A stretch of DNA of 64,000 nucleotides from Roseovarius sp. W115 (GCF_032842945.2 NZ_CP146606.1:1926501-1990500); one strand, 5' to 3'. Positions 43,719 to 53,120 are shown, counted from the stretch's first letter. Program-made: numbers and translations. The notes: generated by a model from the letters alone, not told the origin.

Positions 43719-45368
43719 TCACATATTCGGGTAATTCGGCCCGTCTCCGCCCTGTGGGGTGACCCAGTTGATATTTTGGCTGGGGTCTTTGATGTCACAG
43801 GTTTTGCAATGGACGCAGTTTTGGAAGTTTATGACAAAGCGCGGGTCTTTGCCCTCTTCCTCAACAACTTCGTAAACCCCTGCGGGGCAGTAGCGTTGCG
43901 CCGGTTCCGCATATTTGGGCAGATTTACGGAAATTGGTACTGCGCCGTCTTTGAGCTGCAGATGCGCAGGCTGGCTTTCCTCGTGGTTCGTCATTGAAAA
44001 GCTGACATTGGTCAGGCGATCAAAGCTGAGCGTGCCATCGGGTTTGGGATAGTCGATGGGTTTGTGATTGGCGGCTGGCTCGGTGGCGTCCGCATCAGAT
44101 TTGCCGTGACCGATGGTGCCGAAGACGGAAAAGCCCAGCGTGTTGGTCCACATGTCCAAGCCGCCCAAGGTGAGTGATGCGGTAAGACCGTATTTGGACC
44201 AGAGGGGTTTGACGTTCCGGACCTTCTTGAGATCCTTGCCGATGGCCCCTTCGCGCACTTCGGTTTCATAGGCTGACAACTCATCGCTGGCGCGGCCTGC
44301 CTCCAAAGCGGTGTGTGCGGCCTCTGCCGCGGCTTTGCCAGAGAGCATGGCGTTGTGGTTGCCCTTGATGCGCGGCACGTTGACCATGCCCACCGAACAG
44401 CCCAGGAGCGCCACGCCGGGCGCAACCATCTTGGGCATCGACTGATACCCGCCTTCGCTGATTGCGCGCGCGCCGTAAGCCACGCGTTTGCCGCCTTTGA
44501 GCAGGTCAGCCACCATTGGGTGATGCTTGAAGCGCTGGAATTCCATGTAGGGGAAAAGATGTGGGTTTTTGTAGTTTAGGTGAACCACGAAACCTACGTA
44601 AACCTGATTATTTTCAAGATGGTAGATGAAAGACCCGCCGCCGGCATTCTTTCCCAGAGGCCACCCCATTGTATGGGTGACAGAGCCTTCTTTGTGCTTG
44701 TCCGGGTCGATTTCCCAGATCTCTTTCATGCCGAGGCCAAATTTCTGCGGCTCTTTGCCCTTGGCCAGGTCGTATTTGGCAATGACCTCTTTCGAAAGCG
44801 AGCCACGCACGCCCTCGGACAGGAAAACGTATTTGCCGTGCAGCTCCATTCCCGGCTCATAGCTTGGACCCGGAGTGCCATCGGCCTCTTTGCCAAATTC
44901 ACCCGCGACGACGCCTTTGACCTCGCCATTTTCGCCATAGACGATTTCTGAGCAAGCCATGCCGGGGAAAATCTCGATGCCCATCGCTTCGGCCTGTTCA
45001 GCCATCCAGCGGCAGACATTGCCCATGGACACGATGTAGTTGCCGTGATTGTTCATCAGAGGCGGCATAGGGAAGTTGGGAATGCGCATCTTGCCTGCTT
45101 CACCCAGCATGAAGAAGTTGTCTTCTTTGACCGGCGTATTGAGGGGCGCGCCTTTTTCTCTCCAATCAGGGATGAGCGCATCAAGGCCGCATGGATCAAG
45201 TACCGCACCCGACAGGATATGCGCGCCCACTTCCGAGCCTTTTTCCAAAACCACGACCTCGCGGTTCGGGTCGAGTTGTTTGAGGCGGATCGCAGCGCTT
45301 AGGCCTGCTGGTCCCGCGCCGACGATCACAACGTCGTATTCCATGGCTTCCCGTTCGACTTGCGCCAT
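43719..45368 (-). CDS. Electron transfer flavoprotein-ubiquinone oxidoreductase
   Basis: It passes electrons from ETF, fed by acyl-CoA and amine dehydrogenases, to ubiquinone. It has 549 residues from MAQVEREAMEYDV, with GGAG eight bases upstream. The FAD loop is VGAGPAGLSAA. The membrane-contact region is around HPMVADLLKGG, and a C-terminal 4Fe-4S cluster lies in CVHCKTCDIKDP with an upstream Cys in RYCPAGVYE. The length is normal. Confidence 0.95.
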   Translation of the reverse strand: MAQVEREAMEYDVVIVGAGPAGLSAAIRLKQLDPNREVVVLEKGSEVGAHILSGAVLDPCGLDALIPDWREKGAPLNTPVKEDNFFMLGEAGKMRIPNFPMPPLMNNHGNYIVSMGNVCRWMAEQAEAMGIEIFPGMACSEIVYGENGEVKGVVAGEFGKEADGTPGPSYEPGMELHGKYVFLSEGVRGSLSKEVIAKYDLAKGKEPQKFGLGMKEIWEIDPDKHKEGSVTHTMGWPLGKNAGGGSFIYHLENNQVYVGFVVHLNYKNPHLFPYMEFQRFKHHPMVADLLKGGKRVAYGARAISEGGYQSMPKMVAPGVALLGCSVGMVNVPRIKGNHNAMLSGKAAAEAAHTALEAGRASDELSAYETEVREGAIGKDLKKVRNVKPLWSKYGLTASLTLGGLDMWTNTLGFSVFGTIGHGKSDADATEPAANHKPIDYPKPDGTLSFDRLTNVSFSMTNHEESQPAHLQLKDGAVPISVNLPKYAEPAQRYCPAGVYEVVEEEGKDPRFVINFQNCVHCKTCDIKDPSQNINWVTPQGGDGPNYPNM

Positions 45369-45658
45369 TTTTCCCACTCCATGTCAGAGCAGCCCCCAAT
45401 AGGGCCGCTAAAAAGGTCGCATCTGGTTAGCGTGCCGCGTTGTCAGAGGTCAATTGGAACACGACGTTAAAACCGTCGAAATGCGCCAGTTTTCGACCAT
45501 GGCACGCGGATTTCTTCCAAGCGGCCAATGAAATGTAGGTCTGCTTGCTATGTCCTATTGCATTCGGAATGAAGGTCGGGTCATTCTGTCGCGCATTGTT
45601 CACGATGCTGATTGGGGTGGCCAGGGCCGCCCACGTTGCCACGAGGGGCACAAGATAA

Positions 45659-46129
45659 ATGGAAAAGATCCCGATGACTCAGGCCGGATTCGCGGCTTTG
45701 GAGGCAGAGTTGAAACATCTCAAGTCCGAGGAACGCCCTGCGATCATTCAGGCGATTTCAGAGGCACGTGAGCATGGCGATTTATCGGAGAATGCTGAGT
45801 ACCATTCTGCAAAGGAAAAGCAGTCCTTTATTGAGGGTCGCATCAAGGAATTGGAAGGCGCGATAAGCCTGGCAGACGTAATTGACCCAACCAAGCTTTC
45901 GGGAACGATAAAGTTTGGGGCCACCGTGACTTTGGTCGATGAAGATACTGATGAGGAAAAAACCTATCAGATTGTTGGCGAATACGAGGCCAATATCGAA
46001 AAGGGTCTTTTGAACATAAAATCGCCGATTGCACGGGCTTTGATTGGCAAGGAAGAAGGTGACAGCGTAGAAGTGCGCACACCGGGCGGCGAAAAATCAT
46101 ATGAAGTGCTGAAGATTTCGTATCTTTAG
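45659..46129 (+). CDS. greA: Transcription elongation factor GreA
   Basis: It rescues stalled RNA polymerase by stimulating transcript cleavage. It has 156 residues: a coiled-coil N-terminal domain with the acidic tip [16 protein letters not shown], and a C-terminal FKBP-like domain ([16 protein letters not shown]). It is preceded by a 290-base gap with no convincing gene that should contain its promoter. Confidence 0.95.
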   Translation: MEKIPMTQAGFAALEAELKHLKSEERPAIIQAISEAREHGDLSENAEYHSAKEKQSFIEGRIKELEGAISLADVIDPTKLSGTIKFGATVTLVDEDTDEEKTYQIVGEYEANIEKGLLNIKSPIARALIGKEEGDSVEVRTPGGEKSYEVLKISYL

Positions 46130-46141
46130 AAAAGTTTGACC

Positions 46142-47155
46142 ATGTCTGAACAGCAGGACACATCGACGACCCCATTGGGTATTTACAATCGTCCACAGAC
46201 CGAGCGCATCACATCTATCGAGGTGATTGCGCTAGCTTTGACGATTGTGTGGCTGCTGGGCACGGCGGTGTTCTTTTTCCTGCTCGAACCGCTGAGTACC
46301 CCGCCGCAAGGCGGCGGTGGCATGCACCTGTTGTTCTTGCTCTTGGGGATATTTTTGCCCGTCGCGATGATATGGGTTGCGGCGACTGCGGCCCGGTCGA
46401 ACAAACTGATGCGCGAGGAAAGTCAGCGGCTACAGACTGCGATTGATGCAATCCGTCAGGCTTATGTGGCGCAAAATCAATCCAGTAGTGTGGTCACGCA
46501 ACCTTCTGTGGCGCGCAAGCTTGATGAGATTGCAGCGTCTCAGCGAAAGGCTGAGACTGTGTTGGCGACGTTTACTTCAACGCGCCAGCCCTCGCCGGCA
46601 CCCAAACCAAAACCCGAGCCCGAAGCAACCACAGAAGGCCAGGTGGCATTGCCATTAGGCACTTCTGCCGAAGATATCGAGCCGCCGCTAGCCACTGATG
46701 ATTTCATCAAAGCGATGAACTTTCCTGAAGATGCAGAGGATAAAGCAGGTTTCGCTGCCTTGCGACGGGCGTTGAAGAATCGCAAGACCTCCAAGCTTGT
46801 GCAGGCGTCGCAGGACGTTCTGACGCTGTTGTCACAAGATGGTATTTACATGGATGATCTGCGACCGGATATGGCACGCACCGAGATCTGGCGCCGCTTT
46901 GGAGCTGGGGAACGGGGACGTGCGATTGCGCCCTTGGGTGGCATTCGGGATCGGTCGTCGCTTGCTCTGGCAGCAGCTCGGATGAAGCAGGACACTATTT
47001 TCCGGGATTCAGCGCATCATTTCTTGCGCCTGTTCGATCGCACAATCTGTGAGTTTACAGAAACCGCAACGGATGCCGAAATTGCCGAGCTATCGGATAC
47101 ACGAACGGCGCGGGCCTTTATGCTTTTGGGCCGTGTGGCTGGTACTTTTGACTGA
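46142..47155 (+). CDS. Membrane-anchored protein of unknown function
   Basis: A 337-residue protein. Two hydrophobic helices near the N-terminus (VIALALTIVWLLGTAVFFFLL, as span, and LLFLLLGIFLPVAMIWVAA) are followed by a coiled-coil region. A proline-rich linker (SPAPKPKPEPEATT) leads to a conserved-looking helical cytoplasmic domain with FAALRRALKNRKTSKLVQAS. The ATG at 46142 is used rather than a TTG six bases earlier. It is 12 bases after greA and probably cotranscribed. No family is recognised. Confidence 0.65.
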   Translation: MSEQQDTSTTPLGIYNRPQTERITSIEVIALALTIVWLLGTAVFFFLLEPLSTPPQGGGGMHLLFLLLGIFLPVAMIWVAATAARSNKLMREESQRLQTAIDAIRQAYVAQNQSSSVVTQPSVARKLDEIAASQRKAETVLATFTSTRQPSPAPKPKPEPEATTEGQVALPLGTSAEDIEPPLATDDFIKAMNFPEDAEDKAGFAALRRALKNRKTSKLVQASQDVLTLLSQDGIYMDDLRPDMARTEIWRRFGAGERGRAIAPLGGIRDRSSLALAAARMKQDTIFRDSAHHFLRLFDRTICEFTETATDAEIAELSDTRTARAFMLLGRVAGTFD

Positions 47156-47246
47156 TACAACAGTTATTTAGAGATCTCATTCATCATTCGGTTGCCCGAT
47201 CATGTGGATCAGTTCAATATGACCCCTGGACAGGGAGACGACAGTA

Positions 47247-47702
47247 ATGCGGAAATTCTTGGTAGTGCTGGATGACAGCCGCGAGTGCCTCAACGCCATG
47301 CGCTTTGCCGCATTGCGGGCCGCGCATACTGGAGCAGGGGTCGAAATTTTGGCTGTGATTCCACCAGAAGAGTTCAATCACTGGATTGGTGTGGGTGACA
47401 TCATGCGCGAAGAGGCGCGGGAAAGGATCCATGCGCATTTCGAAGTTTTTGCGAAATGGATGCGCGACAAACAAGGGATTGACCCGGAACTGGTGATCCG
47501 AGAGGGCGACCCGATGACTGAAATCTTGTCGCAAGTGCAGGCTGATCCGGAAATTGGTGTTTTGGTTCTTGGGGCAGGGACAGACAAGAAAGGCCCTGGG
47601 CCGCTGGTTTCTTATCTGACGAAGAACTCGGGCAACTTGCCGATCCCGGTGACGATTGTTCCGGGTGACCTGAGCAAGGAACGGTTGGAAACGATCACCT
47701 GA
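47247..47702 (+). CDS. Universal stress protein (single UspA domain)
   Basis: A 151-residue UspA-fold protein: KFLVVLDDSRECLNAMRFAA at the start and VLVLGAGTDKKGPGPLV near the end. The GxxGxGxxS/T ATP motif is altered. GGGAG lies nine bases before the ATG. It is transcribed alone or with the Nfu gene 86 bases downstream. Confidence 0.8.
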   Translation: MRKFLVVLDDSRECLNAMRFAALRAAHTGAGVEILAVIPPEEFNHWIGVGDIMREEARERIHAHFEVFAKWMRDKQGIDPELVIREGDPMTEILSQVQADPEIGVLVLGAGTDKKGPGPLVSYLTKNSGNLPIPVTIVPGDLSKERLETIT

Positions 47703-47788
47703 GATTTCCAATTTAGAATCGTTCCAAACCTTGACTCTGCGGGTGTAGCTGCTCATATCCTGAATAACCCCAGCGAAAGGCCGGACCT

Positions 47789-48349
47789 ATGTTTATTCAG
47801 ACTGAATCAACCCCCAATCCCGCAACGTTGAAATTCCTGCCAGGCCAAGCTGTGCTTGAGGCTGGAACCGCTGATTTTCCGAACCAAGAGGCTGCCGAGA
47901 AATCACCTCTGGCGGCGCGCGTGTTTGGAGTTGAGGGCGTCACAGGCGTCTTTCTGGGTAATGATTTTGTGACCGTGACCAAAGCCGAAGATGTCGAGTG
48001 GGACCATGTGAAACCTGCCATTCTCGGTGCGATTATGGAGCATTTCCAGTCGGGCCAACCTGTGATCATCGGTGAGGCGGCTGCCTCGGGTCACGCGGAT
48101 CATGATGGCGAAGATGCCGAGATCGTGGGTCAGATCAAGGAGCTTCTGGATACGCGCGTGCGCCCGGCAGTGGCACAAGATGGTGGTGACATCACGTTTC
48201 ACGGGTTTGAGCGTGGCGTTGTGTATTTGCATATGCAAGGGGCATGTGCAGGGTGCCCATCGTCAACAATCACCCTGAAAATGGGGATTGAGAACCTGCT
48301 GCGGCACTACATTCCTGAAGTGACCGAGGTGCGCCCCGTCGGTCTTTGA
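47789..48349 (+). CDS. Nfu-type iron-sulfur cluster scaffold
   Basis: It delivers Fe-S clusters to client enzymes. It has 186 residues: an Nfu_N domain (MFIQTESTPNPATLKFLPG) and a C-terminal NifU domain with the cluster-binding CxxC in GACAGCPSSTITLKMG. Client proteins in this window could include CcoG, HemN, RlmN and ETF-QO. The tsaB start follows within 6 bases. Confidence 0.92.
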   Translation: MFIQTESTPNPATLKFLPGQAVLEAGTADFPNQEAAEKSPLAARVFGVEGVTGVFLGNDFVTVTKAEDVEWDHVKPAILGAIMEHFQSGQPVIIGEAAASGHADHDGEDAEIVGQIKELLDTRVRPAVAQDGGDITFHGFERGVVYLHMQGACAGCPSSTITLKMGIENLLRHYIPEVTEVRPVGL

Positions 48350-48354
48350 TATCC

Positions 48355-49020
48355 ATGAATGAACAGCCGGTGATTCTGGGCTTTGACACATCAGGGCCTT
48401 GGTGCGGAGCTTTGCTTTTGCAGGGCGACGAAGTTCTGGCTGATTTCTACGAGGACATGCCGAAAGGTCAGGCTGAAGCGCTTCTTCCTGTTTTGGAGGG
48501 GTGTCTTGAACGCGGTGGCGCGACTTGGAGCGATCTTTCTGCGATTGGTGTGGGTGTTGGGCCAGGGAATTTTACGGGTATACGTATCTCTGTTGCTGCC
48601 GCGCGTGGGCTCGCATTGTCGCTTGGCGTGCCTGCGGTGGGCGTCGATTTGCTGGACGCGCTGGCTTTGGGGGCAGAGGGCCCAATGATCAGCAGCCTTA
48701 CCGCGCCGCGCGAGCATGTTTATGTTGCCGGGTTTGGCACCCATGCCAATATTGCAAAGCAAATGATTGCGCTCGTGGATGTTCCTGCGGACTGGGCTGA
48801 ACCGGGTCTTAAGTGCGTTGGAACTGGCGCCGTGGCTTTAGCTGCGACTCTGCGCGTCGATGCCGCGCTAGCCAAATATGCACCAGGGTCTGCCGTGGCG
48901 CGGATTGCGGCACAGCGTTGGCAATCTGAGACAGCGCGAGCCACTCCTCTTTACCTCAAACCTCCCGATGCTGCGCCATCGCGAGATACAGCGCCTGTGA
49001 TGCTGGATCATGGCACCTGA
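48355..49020 (+). CDS. tsaB: tRNA threonylcarbamoyladenosine complex subunit TsaB
   Basis: A dimerisation partner of TsaD in t6A37 tRNA modification. It has 221 residues from the ATG at 48355, with an ASKHA-fold start ILGFDTSGPWCGALL and GVGPGNFTGIRISVAAARGLAL. The end overlaps rimI by 11 bases, a common gene pair. Confidence 0.9.
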   Translation: MNEQPVILGFDTSGPWCGALLLQGDEVLADFYEDMPKGQAEALLPVLEGCLERGGATWSDLSAIGVGVGPGNFTGIRISVAAARGLALSLGVPAVGVDLLDALALGAEGPMISSLTAPREHVYVAGFGTHANIAKQMIALVDVPADWAEPGLKCVGTGAVALAATLRVDAALAKYAPGSAVARIAAQRWQSETARATPLYLKPPDAAPSRDTAPVMLDHGT

Positions 49021-49423
49021 GGACCTGGCGGCCTTGCACCAACGCGCATTTGAAGGGCAGGGCCGGGCGTGGAGTGTCGGCGAGTTTTTTGATCTTTTGC
49101 AAAATGACAAAATATTGCTTGTCGGGGACAATGACGCCTTTGCGCTGGGACGCGTAGTGGCAGATGAGGCTGAGCTTTTGACGCTTGTCTGCGATCCACG
49201 ATGCCGCCGCCAAGGTCTGGCACATGACCGGCTCCAGCGGCTTGAGCTAGATGCCAAAGAGAGCGGCGCGCTGCGGATTTTCCTGGAGGTAGCGTCCGAC
49301 AATATTGCGGCGATACAGCTCTACCAAAAGGCGCACTACGCCGAGATTGGTCGTCGCAAAGCGTATTATGGCACGCCAAACGGTCGCGTGGACGCGATTG
49401 TCATGGAAAAGTGTTTGTGCTGA
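49010..49423 (+). CDS. rimI: RimI-like ribosomal-protein alanine N-acetyltransferase
   Basis: A 137-residue GNAT protein with acetyl-CoA loop DPRCRRQGLAHDRL and C-terminal NIAAIQLYQKAHYAEIGRRKAYY. Pairing with tsaB supports RimI, which acetylates ribosomal protein S18. The loop has Ala-His in place of the usual Gly-Arg, a mild deviation. Confidence 0.82.
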   Translation: MAPEDLAALHQRAFEGQGRAWSVGEFFDLLQNDKILLVGDNDAFALGRVVADEAELLTLVCDPRCRRQGLAHDRLQRLELDAKESGALRIFLEVASDNIAAIQLYQKAHYAEIGRRKAYYGTPNGRVDAIVMEKCLC

Positions 49424-49428
49424 TAACC

Positions 49429-50784
49429 CTAGATGGCGGTGCTGTGTCCTGCACGGCTTAGATCATAGGCATCAAAGCTGCGCGCGATCATGCGCGTCAG
49501 AGACCGTGCCTCAGGAGGCACAAAGAGCCCGTCACCTCGCACATCCAATATGCCTTCAAACTCATCTGAGGTTTTTTTGAACATATCTTGGACGCGCTTG
49601 CGTGAGACATCAAAGTTGGCGCAGATTTCGTCGGTCGAAATGTGGAAATCACACATGACAGCCTCGATCAGACGCGCACGCATAAGATCTTCGCCCTTAA
49701 AGCAATGTCCACGGCTTGTTGCGAAATTGCCTGCCCGGATCGCTTTGGTGTAGGCGCCGGTCGCAGAGGCGTTTTGTGCGTAACCTTGGGGGAACCTAGA
49801 AATTGCCGAAGCTCCAAGCCCAACCAACGCTTCAGCCGTGTCGTCCGTGTAGCCCTGGAAGTTGCGGCGCAGGCGACCGTCGGCTTTGGCCGTGCTTAGG
49901 CCGTCTTCGGGTGCTGCGAAATGGTCTATGCCTATTTCCTGGTATCCGTCCCAGGCAAAGAGCCTGCGGGCAGTTTCGAAAAGCTCAAGCCGCTCTTCGG
50001 GTGTCGGCATGGCATCAGATGGGATCAATTGCTGCCGCTTGGCCATCCAGGGCACATGTGCATAGCCGTAGAGTGCGACACGATCAGGCGAGAGCGACAA
50101 GAGTTTCTGCACGCTCTCGGTGATGCGTTTGCGATTCTGATGCGGAAGACCGTAAAGAATATCGGTGTTCAGGCTTTTGATGCCACGCGCGCGTATGGCT
50201 TCGACAGTGTCGCGCGTGATCTCATAGCTTTGCAGCCTGCCAATGGTTTGTTGGATGATTGGGTCAAAATCCTGCACGCCAATGGACGCGCGATTCATAC
50301 CGGCGGCGGCCAAGGCATCAAGGCGCGCCTCGTCAATCTCATTGGGGTCGATTTCGACAGAGAATTCCGTGTCTGAACCAAAAGGAATTGTCTCGCGAAT
50401 TTTGCCGGCCAGTTCGGTCATCATTGGTGCGGATAACAGGGTGGGCGTTCCACCTCCCCAATGCAGGCGCGACAAAGAGATGCCTTCCGGCAGGGCCTCT
50501 TTCAGCAGATCGAGTTCGGCTTTCAGAACTTTGAGATAGGCAATGACCGGGGCATCGTTCTGCGTGCCCTGTGTGCGGCAGGCACAGAACCAGCAGAGCC
50601 GACGACAGAATGGGATGTGCAGGTAAAGCGAGATGGCGCTGCCTTTGGGCAGTGTCTCGATCCACGTGCGGAAATGGCCATCCTGCACATCTTCCGAGAA
50701 GTGCGGAGAGGTCGGATAGCTTGTGTACCGCGGCAATTTGGCGTCGAACAAGCCGAGCCGTGCCAGTTGTTTTTTCTCAATCAT
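49429..50784 (-). CDS. hemN: Oxygen-independent coproporphyrinogen III oxidase
   Basis: A radical-SAM enzyme that makes protoporphyrinogen for heme without oxygen. It has 451 residues with the cluster motif CRRLCWFCACRT, GGGTPTLLS and the C-terminal HemN domain. It is divergent from fnrL across a 69-base gap with one perfect FNR box centred 42.5 bases from the ATG. No Shine-Dalgarno is visible; TAGCTT at about -13 to -8 fits a -10 element for a leaderless transcript. Confidence 0.94.
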   Translation of the reverse strand: MIEKKQLARLGLFDAKLPRYTSYPTSPHFSEDVQDGHFRTWIETLPKGSAISLYLHIPFCRRLCWFCACRTQGTQNDAPVIAYLKVLKAELDLLKEALPEGISLSRLHWGGGTPTLLSAPMMTELAGKIRETIPFGSDTEFSVEIDPNEIDEARLDALAAAGMNRASIGVQDFDPIIQQTIGRLQSYEITRDTVEAIRARGIKSLNTDILYGLPHQNRKRITESVQKLLSLSPDRVALYGYAHVPWMAKRQQLIPSDAMPTPEERLELFETARRLFAWDGYQEIGIDHFAAPEDGLSTAKADGRLRRNFQGYTDDTAEALVGLGASAISRFPQGYAQNASATGAYTKAIRAGNFATSRGHCFKGEDLMRARLIEAVMCDFHISTDEICANFDVSRKRVQDMFKKTSDEFEGILDVRGDGLFVPPEARSLTRMIARSFDAYDLSRAGHSTAI

Positions 50785-50819
50785 ATGGGATAAGCTAAGT
50801 CAGGGTGTTTGTTTTAACT

Positions 50820-50833
50820 TTGATCTCGATCAA
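50820..50833. promoter_or_regulatory. FNR box between hemN and fnrL
   Basis: TTGAT-ctcg-ATCAA is a perfect match to the FNR consensus. For hemN its centre fits class II activation if transcription starts at the start codon. For fnrL it is only 27 bases from the ATG and would more likely repress or cover the start. Confidence 0.88.
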
Positions 50834-50853
50834 GCTCGAGGCTTTGGAGGCGT

Positions 50854-51600
50854 ATGCTTAACGACCTGAAAAACCCCGCGCCGCGGGATTGTGGGGATTG
50901 TCCTATTCGCCACCGGGCCGTGTGCGCCCGCTGCGAAGCGGACGAATTGGAGAAACTTGACCAGATCAAGTATTACCGAAGCTTTGAAGCGGGTCGCACC
51001 GTTATCTGGGCCGGGGATCAGATGGACTTCGTTGGCTCGGTTGTGACGGGCATTGCCACTCTGACGCAAACCATGGAGGACGGGCGCACGCAGATGGTGG
51101 GGCTTCTTTTGCCCAGCGATTTTGTTGGTCGCCCTGGTCGAGAGACAGCCGCCTATGATGTGGTTGCAGTGTCCGACATGGTCATGTGCTGTTTTCGCAA
51201 GGGACCTTTCGAAGACATGATCGCAAAAACACCGCATATAGCGCAACGACTTCTCGAAATGACACTGGATGAGTTGGATGCGGCGCGTGAATGGATGCTT
51301 CTGCTCGGTCGCAAAACCGCGCGCGAAAAAATCGCGTCTTTCCTGTCGATTTTAGCGCGCCGCAATGCCACGCTCAATTTAGGACAAGCAGGTGGAGCAA
51401 TGTCCTTTGAGCTGCCTTTGACCCGTGAAGCGATGGCGGATTACCTCGGCTTAACGCTTGAGACAGTGAGCCGTCAGATTTCGGCCCTCAAGAAGGACGG
51501 TGTCATCGAATTGCAGGGTAAGCGATTGGTAAACGTGCCTGATTTCGATCGGTTACTGGATGAAGCCGGGGATGACAGCGACGGCGGCATGTTGAGCTAG
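50854..51600 (+). CDS. fnrL: FnrL oxygen-sensing transcriptional regulator
   Basis: A Crp/FNR-family regulator, active as a 4Fe-4S dimer at low oxygen. It has 248 residues: N-terminal cysteines in RDCGDCPIRHRAVCARC, a cyclic-nucleotide-like sensor domain with a further Cys pair (VMCCFRKG), a dimer helix and a C-terminal HTH (LTREAMADYLGLTLETVSRQ) whose ETVSR recognition residues match FNR. GGAGG precedes the ATG. Four FNR boxes lie within 8 kb. Confidence 0.94.
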   Translation: MLNDLKNPAPRDCGDCPIRHRAVCARCEADELEKLDQIKYYRSFEAGRTVIWAGDQMDFVGSVVTGIATLTQTMEDGRTQMVGLLLPSDFVGRPGRETAAYDVVAVSDMVMCCFRKGPFEDMIAKTPHIAQRLLEMTLDELDAAREWMLLLGRKTAREKIASFLSILARRNATLNLGQAGGAMSFELPLTREAMADYLGLTLETVSRQISALKKDGVIELQGKRLVNVPDFDRLLDEAGDDSDGGMLS

Positions 51601-51701
51601 GCTGCTTTTTCACAACAATGTGAATGGGATAAGCACTCTGATTGCGCCACTGTGTGCTATTCGAACCCCATAGTCGATTTGTAAATGCCGGAATAAATAT
51701 T

Positions 51702-52193
51702 GTGAAAAAGAAGGCCAAACGCGGTCAGCCTGCCAAATCCAAGAAGAACAAATCTAGCGCGCAGCAAATGCCTGCGGCTCCGGACAGGCGTAGATTTCTC
51801 AATAAGATGGCGTGGATTGGCGGTGGCATTGTTGTTCTGGGTGGCGCAACCTTGTTCGGGGCGCGTTCGGTTCGGGCCAAAGTGGCCGAACGCGATTTGA
51901 CGCGTTTGGGCCAGGGAGTGCCTACAGTTGTGCAGGTCCATGACCCGCAATGTCCGATCTGCAACGCATTGCAAAGTCAGACGCGCCAAGCCCTCAAGGG
52001 ATTTGGCCAAGACGAGTTGCAATATCTTGTGGCAGATATCAAAACCCAAGAAGGACAATCATTTGCCGGGCGCTTTGGCGTGCCGCATGTGACCCTGTTG
52101 TTGTTTGACGGCGAGGGCAATTTGGTCGAAACCTTGCAAGGTGTGCGCCAAGCCTCAGAATTGCGTCCGTCCTTCGAAAGGCTGGCCCAGTAG
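51702..52193 (+). CDS. Thioredoxin-fold protein with Tat-like N-terminus
   Basis: A 163-residue protein from the GTG at 51702. A very basic start (VKKKAKRGQPAKSKKNK) precedes a twin-arginine-like motif DRRRFLNKM and a hydrophobic segment (IGGGIVVLGGATLFG). The thioredoxin-like domain carries CPIC (DPQCPICNAL) and the cis-Pro region GVPHVTLLLF. It is probably membrane-tethered and periplasmic. The start is uncertain; an ATG at 51768 would remove the basic tail. It follows fnrL and may take part in heme or oxidase maturation. Confidence 0.68.
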   Translation: MKKKAKRGQPAKSKKNKSSAQQMPAAPDRRRFLNKMAWIGGGIVVLGGATLFGARSVRAKVAERDLTRLGQGVPTVVQVHDPQCPICNALQSQTRQALKGFGQDELQYLVADIKTQEGQSFAGRFGVPHVTLLLFDGEGNLVETLQGVRQASELRPSFERLAQ

Positions 52194-52202
52194 AAGACGC
52201 CC

Positions 52203-53045
52203 CTACCGTGCCATCAGGATGGGCACCGGTGCGCGTTCCAGCATGCCGCGTGTCGCACCGCCAAAGACAGCTTCGCGAAACCGGGAATGCCCATATGCGC
52301 CCATGACGATCAGGTCAGCCTGAGTGTCGAGCGCGTGACGAGACAACACGTCCGATACGCGGGGCATGTTCTTTGACAATACATCAATATCGACCTTGAT
52401 GCCGTGCCGCGCAAGATATTGCGAGAGCAGCCCACCAGGATCAGACCTATCCGGACCGTGATCAGGCGGGTCGATCATGACAACAGTGACTTTTTCCGCT
52501 TCTTTGAGGATGTCCAAACTTGCGCGGATTGCTTTTAATGCTTCTGGGCTTTCGTTCCAGGCTACTAAGATATGCCTTTGGTGCGTGGCCATGGGCGCGC
52601 CGTCTGGCAAGATCAAAGTCGGTGCATGTGCGTCAAACATAACAGATTCTGTTAAAGGCTCGGCTTCGGGTCCGCGGCTGGCACCGTAGGGCGATGGCAG
52701 TATCGCCAGATCCGAAAATCGCGCCTTGGACGAAACCAGGTGTCCCATGTCGACCAATTGGGCCATGCCCTGACTACATGACCAACTTATGTCTGTCTGG
52801 GTGTTTAAGACTTCGCGCACAGCACCTTCGATCTCAACGGCCTCTTGCTGACAAGACTCCAGCCGGTCGGACAGTGCAATAGCCGTACCACCAGCAAAGA
52901 AGAAGTCAGAACTGAAGCGGTTCACGCCAAGGCAGAGAACGTCGAGATGAGCCTGATGCGCGGCGGCAAGGGCGGCAGCATGAGTGAGCGTGGGTTTCAC
53001 AAATGATGTGTTGGAGAACGCGCAAAACAGATTTTTCCAGGCCAT
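52203..53045 (-). CDS. Universal stress protein (two UspA domains)
   Basis: A 280-residue tandem UspA protein. The second domain is intact (ILVAWNESPEALKAIRAS, VMGAYGHSRFREAVFGGATR nucleotide motif); the first is degenerate. GGAGAG lies eight bases before the ATG. An FNR box at 53107-53120 and a TAAAAT -10 element (53080-53085) give a well-spaced low-oxygen promoter with a leader of about 27 bases. It is divergent from ccoN. Confidence 0.85.
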   Translation of the reverse strand: MAWKNLFCAFSNTSFVKPTLTHAAALAAAHQAHLDVLCLGVNRFSSDFFFAGGTAIALSDRLESCQQEAVEIEGAVREVLNTQTDISWSCSQGMAQLVDMGHLVSSKARFSDLAILPSPYGASRGPEAEPLTESVMFDAHAPTLILPDGAPMATHQRHILVAWNESPEALKAIRASLDILKEAEKVTVVMIDPPDHGPDRSDPGGLLSQYLARHGIKVDIDVLSKNMPRVSDVLSRHALDTQADLIVMGAYGHSRFREAVFGGATRGMLERAPVPILMAR

Positions 53046-53106
53046 CTATAGTTCTCTCCGTTAAGCGTCGCGCTGGTGTATTTTAAGCAAGGCCCGTCAC
53101 ACGTCT

Positions 53107-53120
53107 TTGATGTCAATCAA
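53107..53120. promoter_or_regulatory. FNR box upstream of the universal stress protein gene
   Basis: TTGAT-gtca-ATCAA matches the FNR consensus perfectly. Its centre is 41.5 bases from the start predicted by the TAAAAT hexamer of the minus-strand stress gene. Confidence 0.82.

Noticed and set aside
45427..45651. 74-codon minus-strand frame upstream of ETF-QO
   Set aside because: GTG start without ribosome site, no family; more likely promoter region of greA and ETF-QO.
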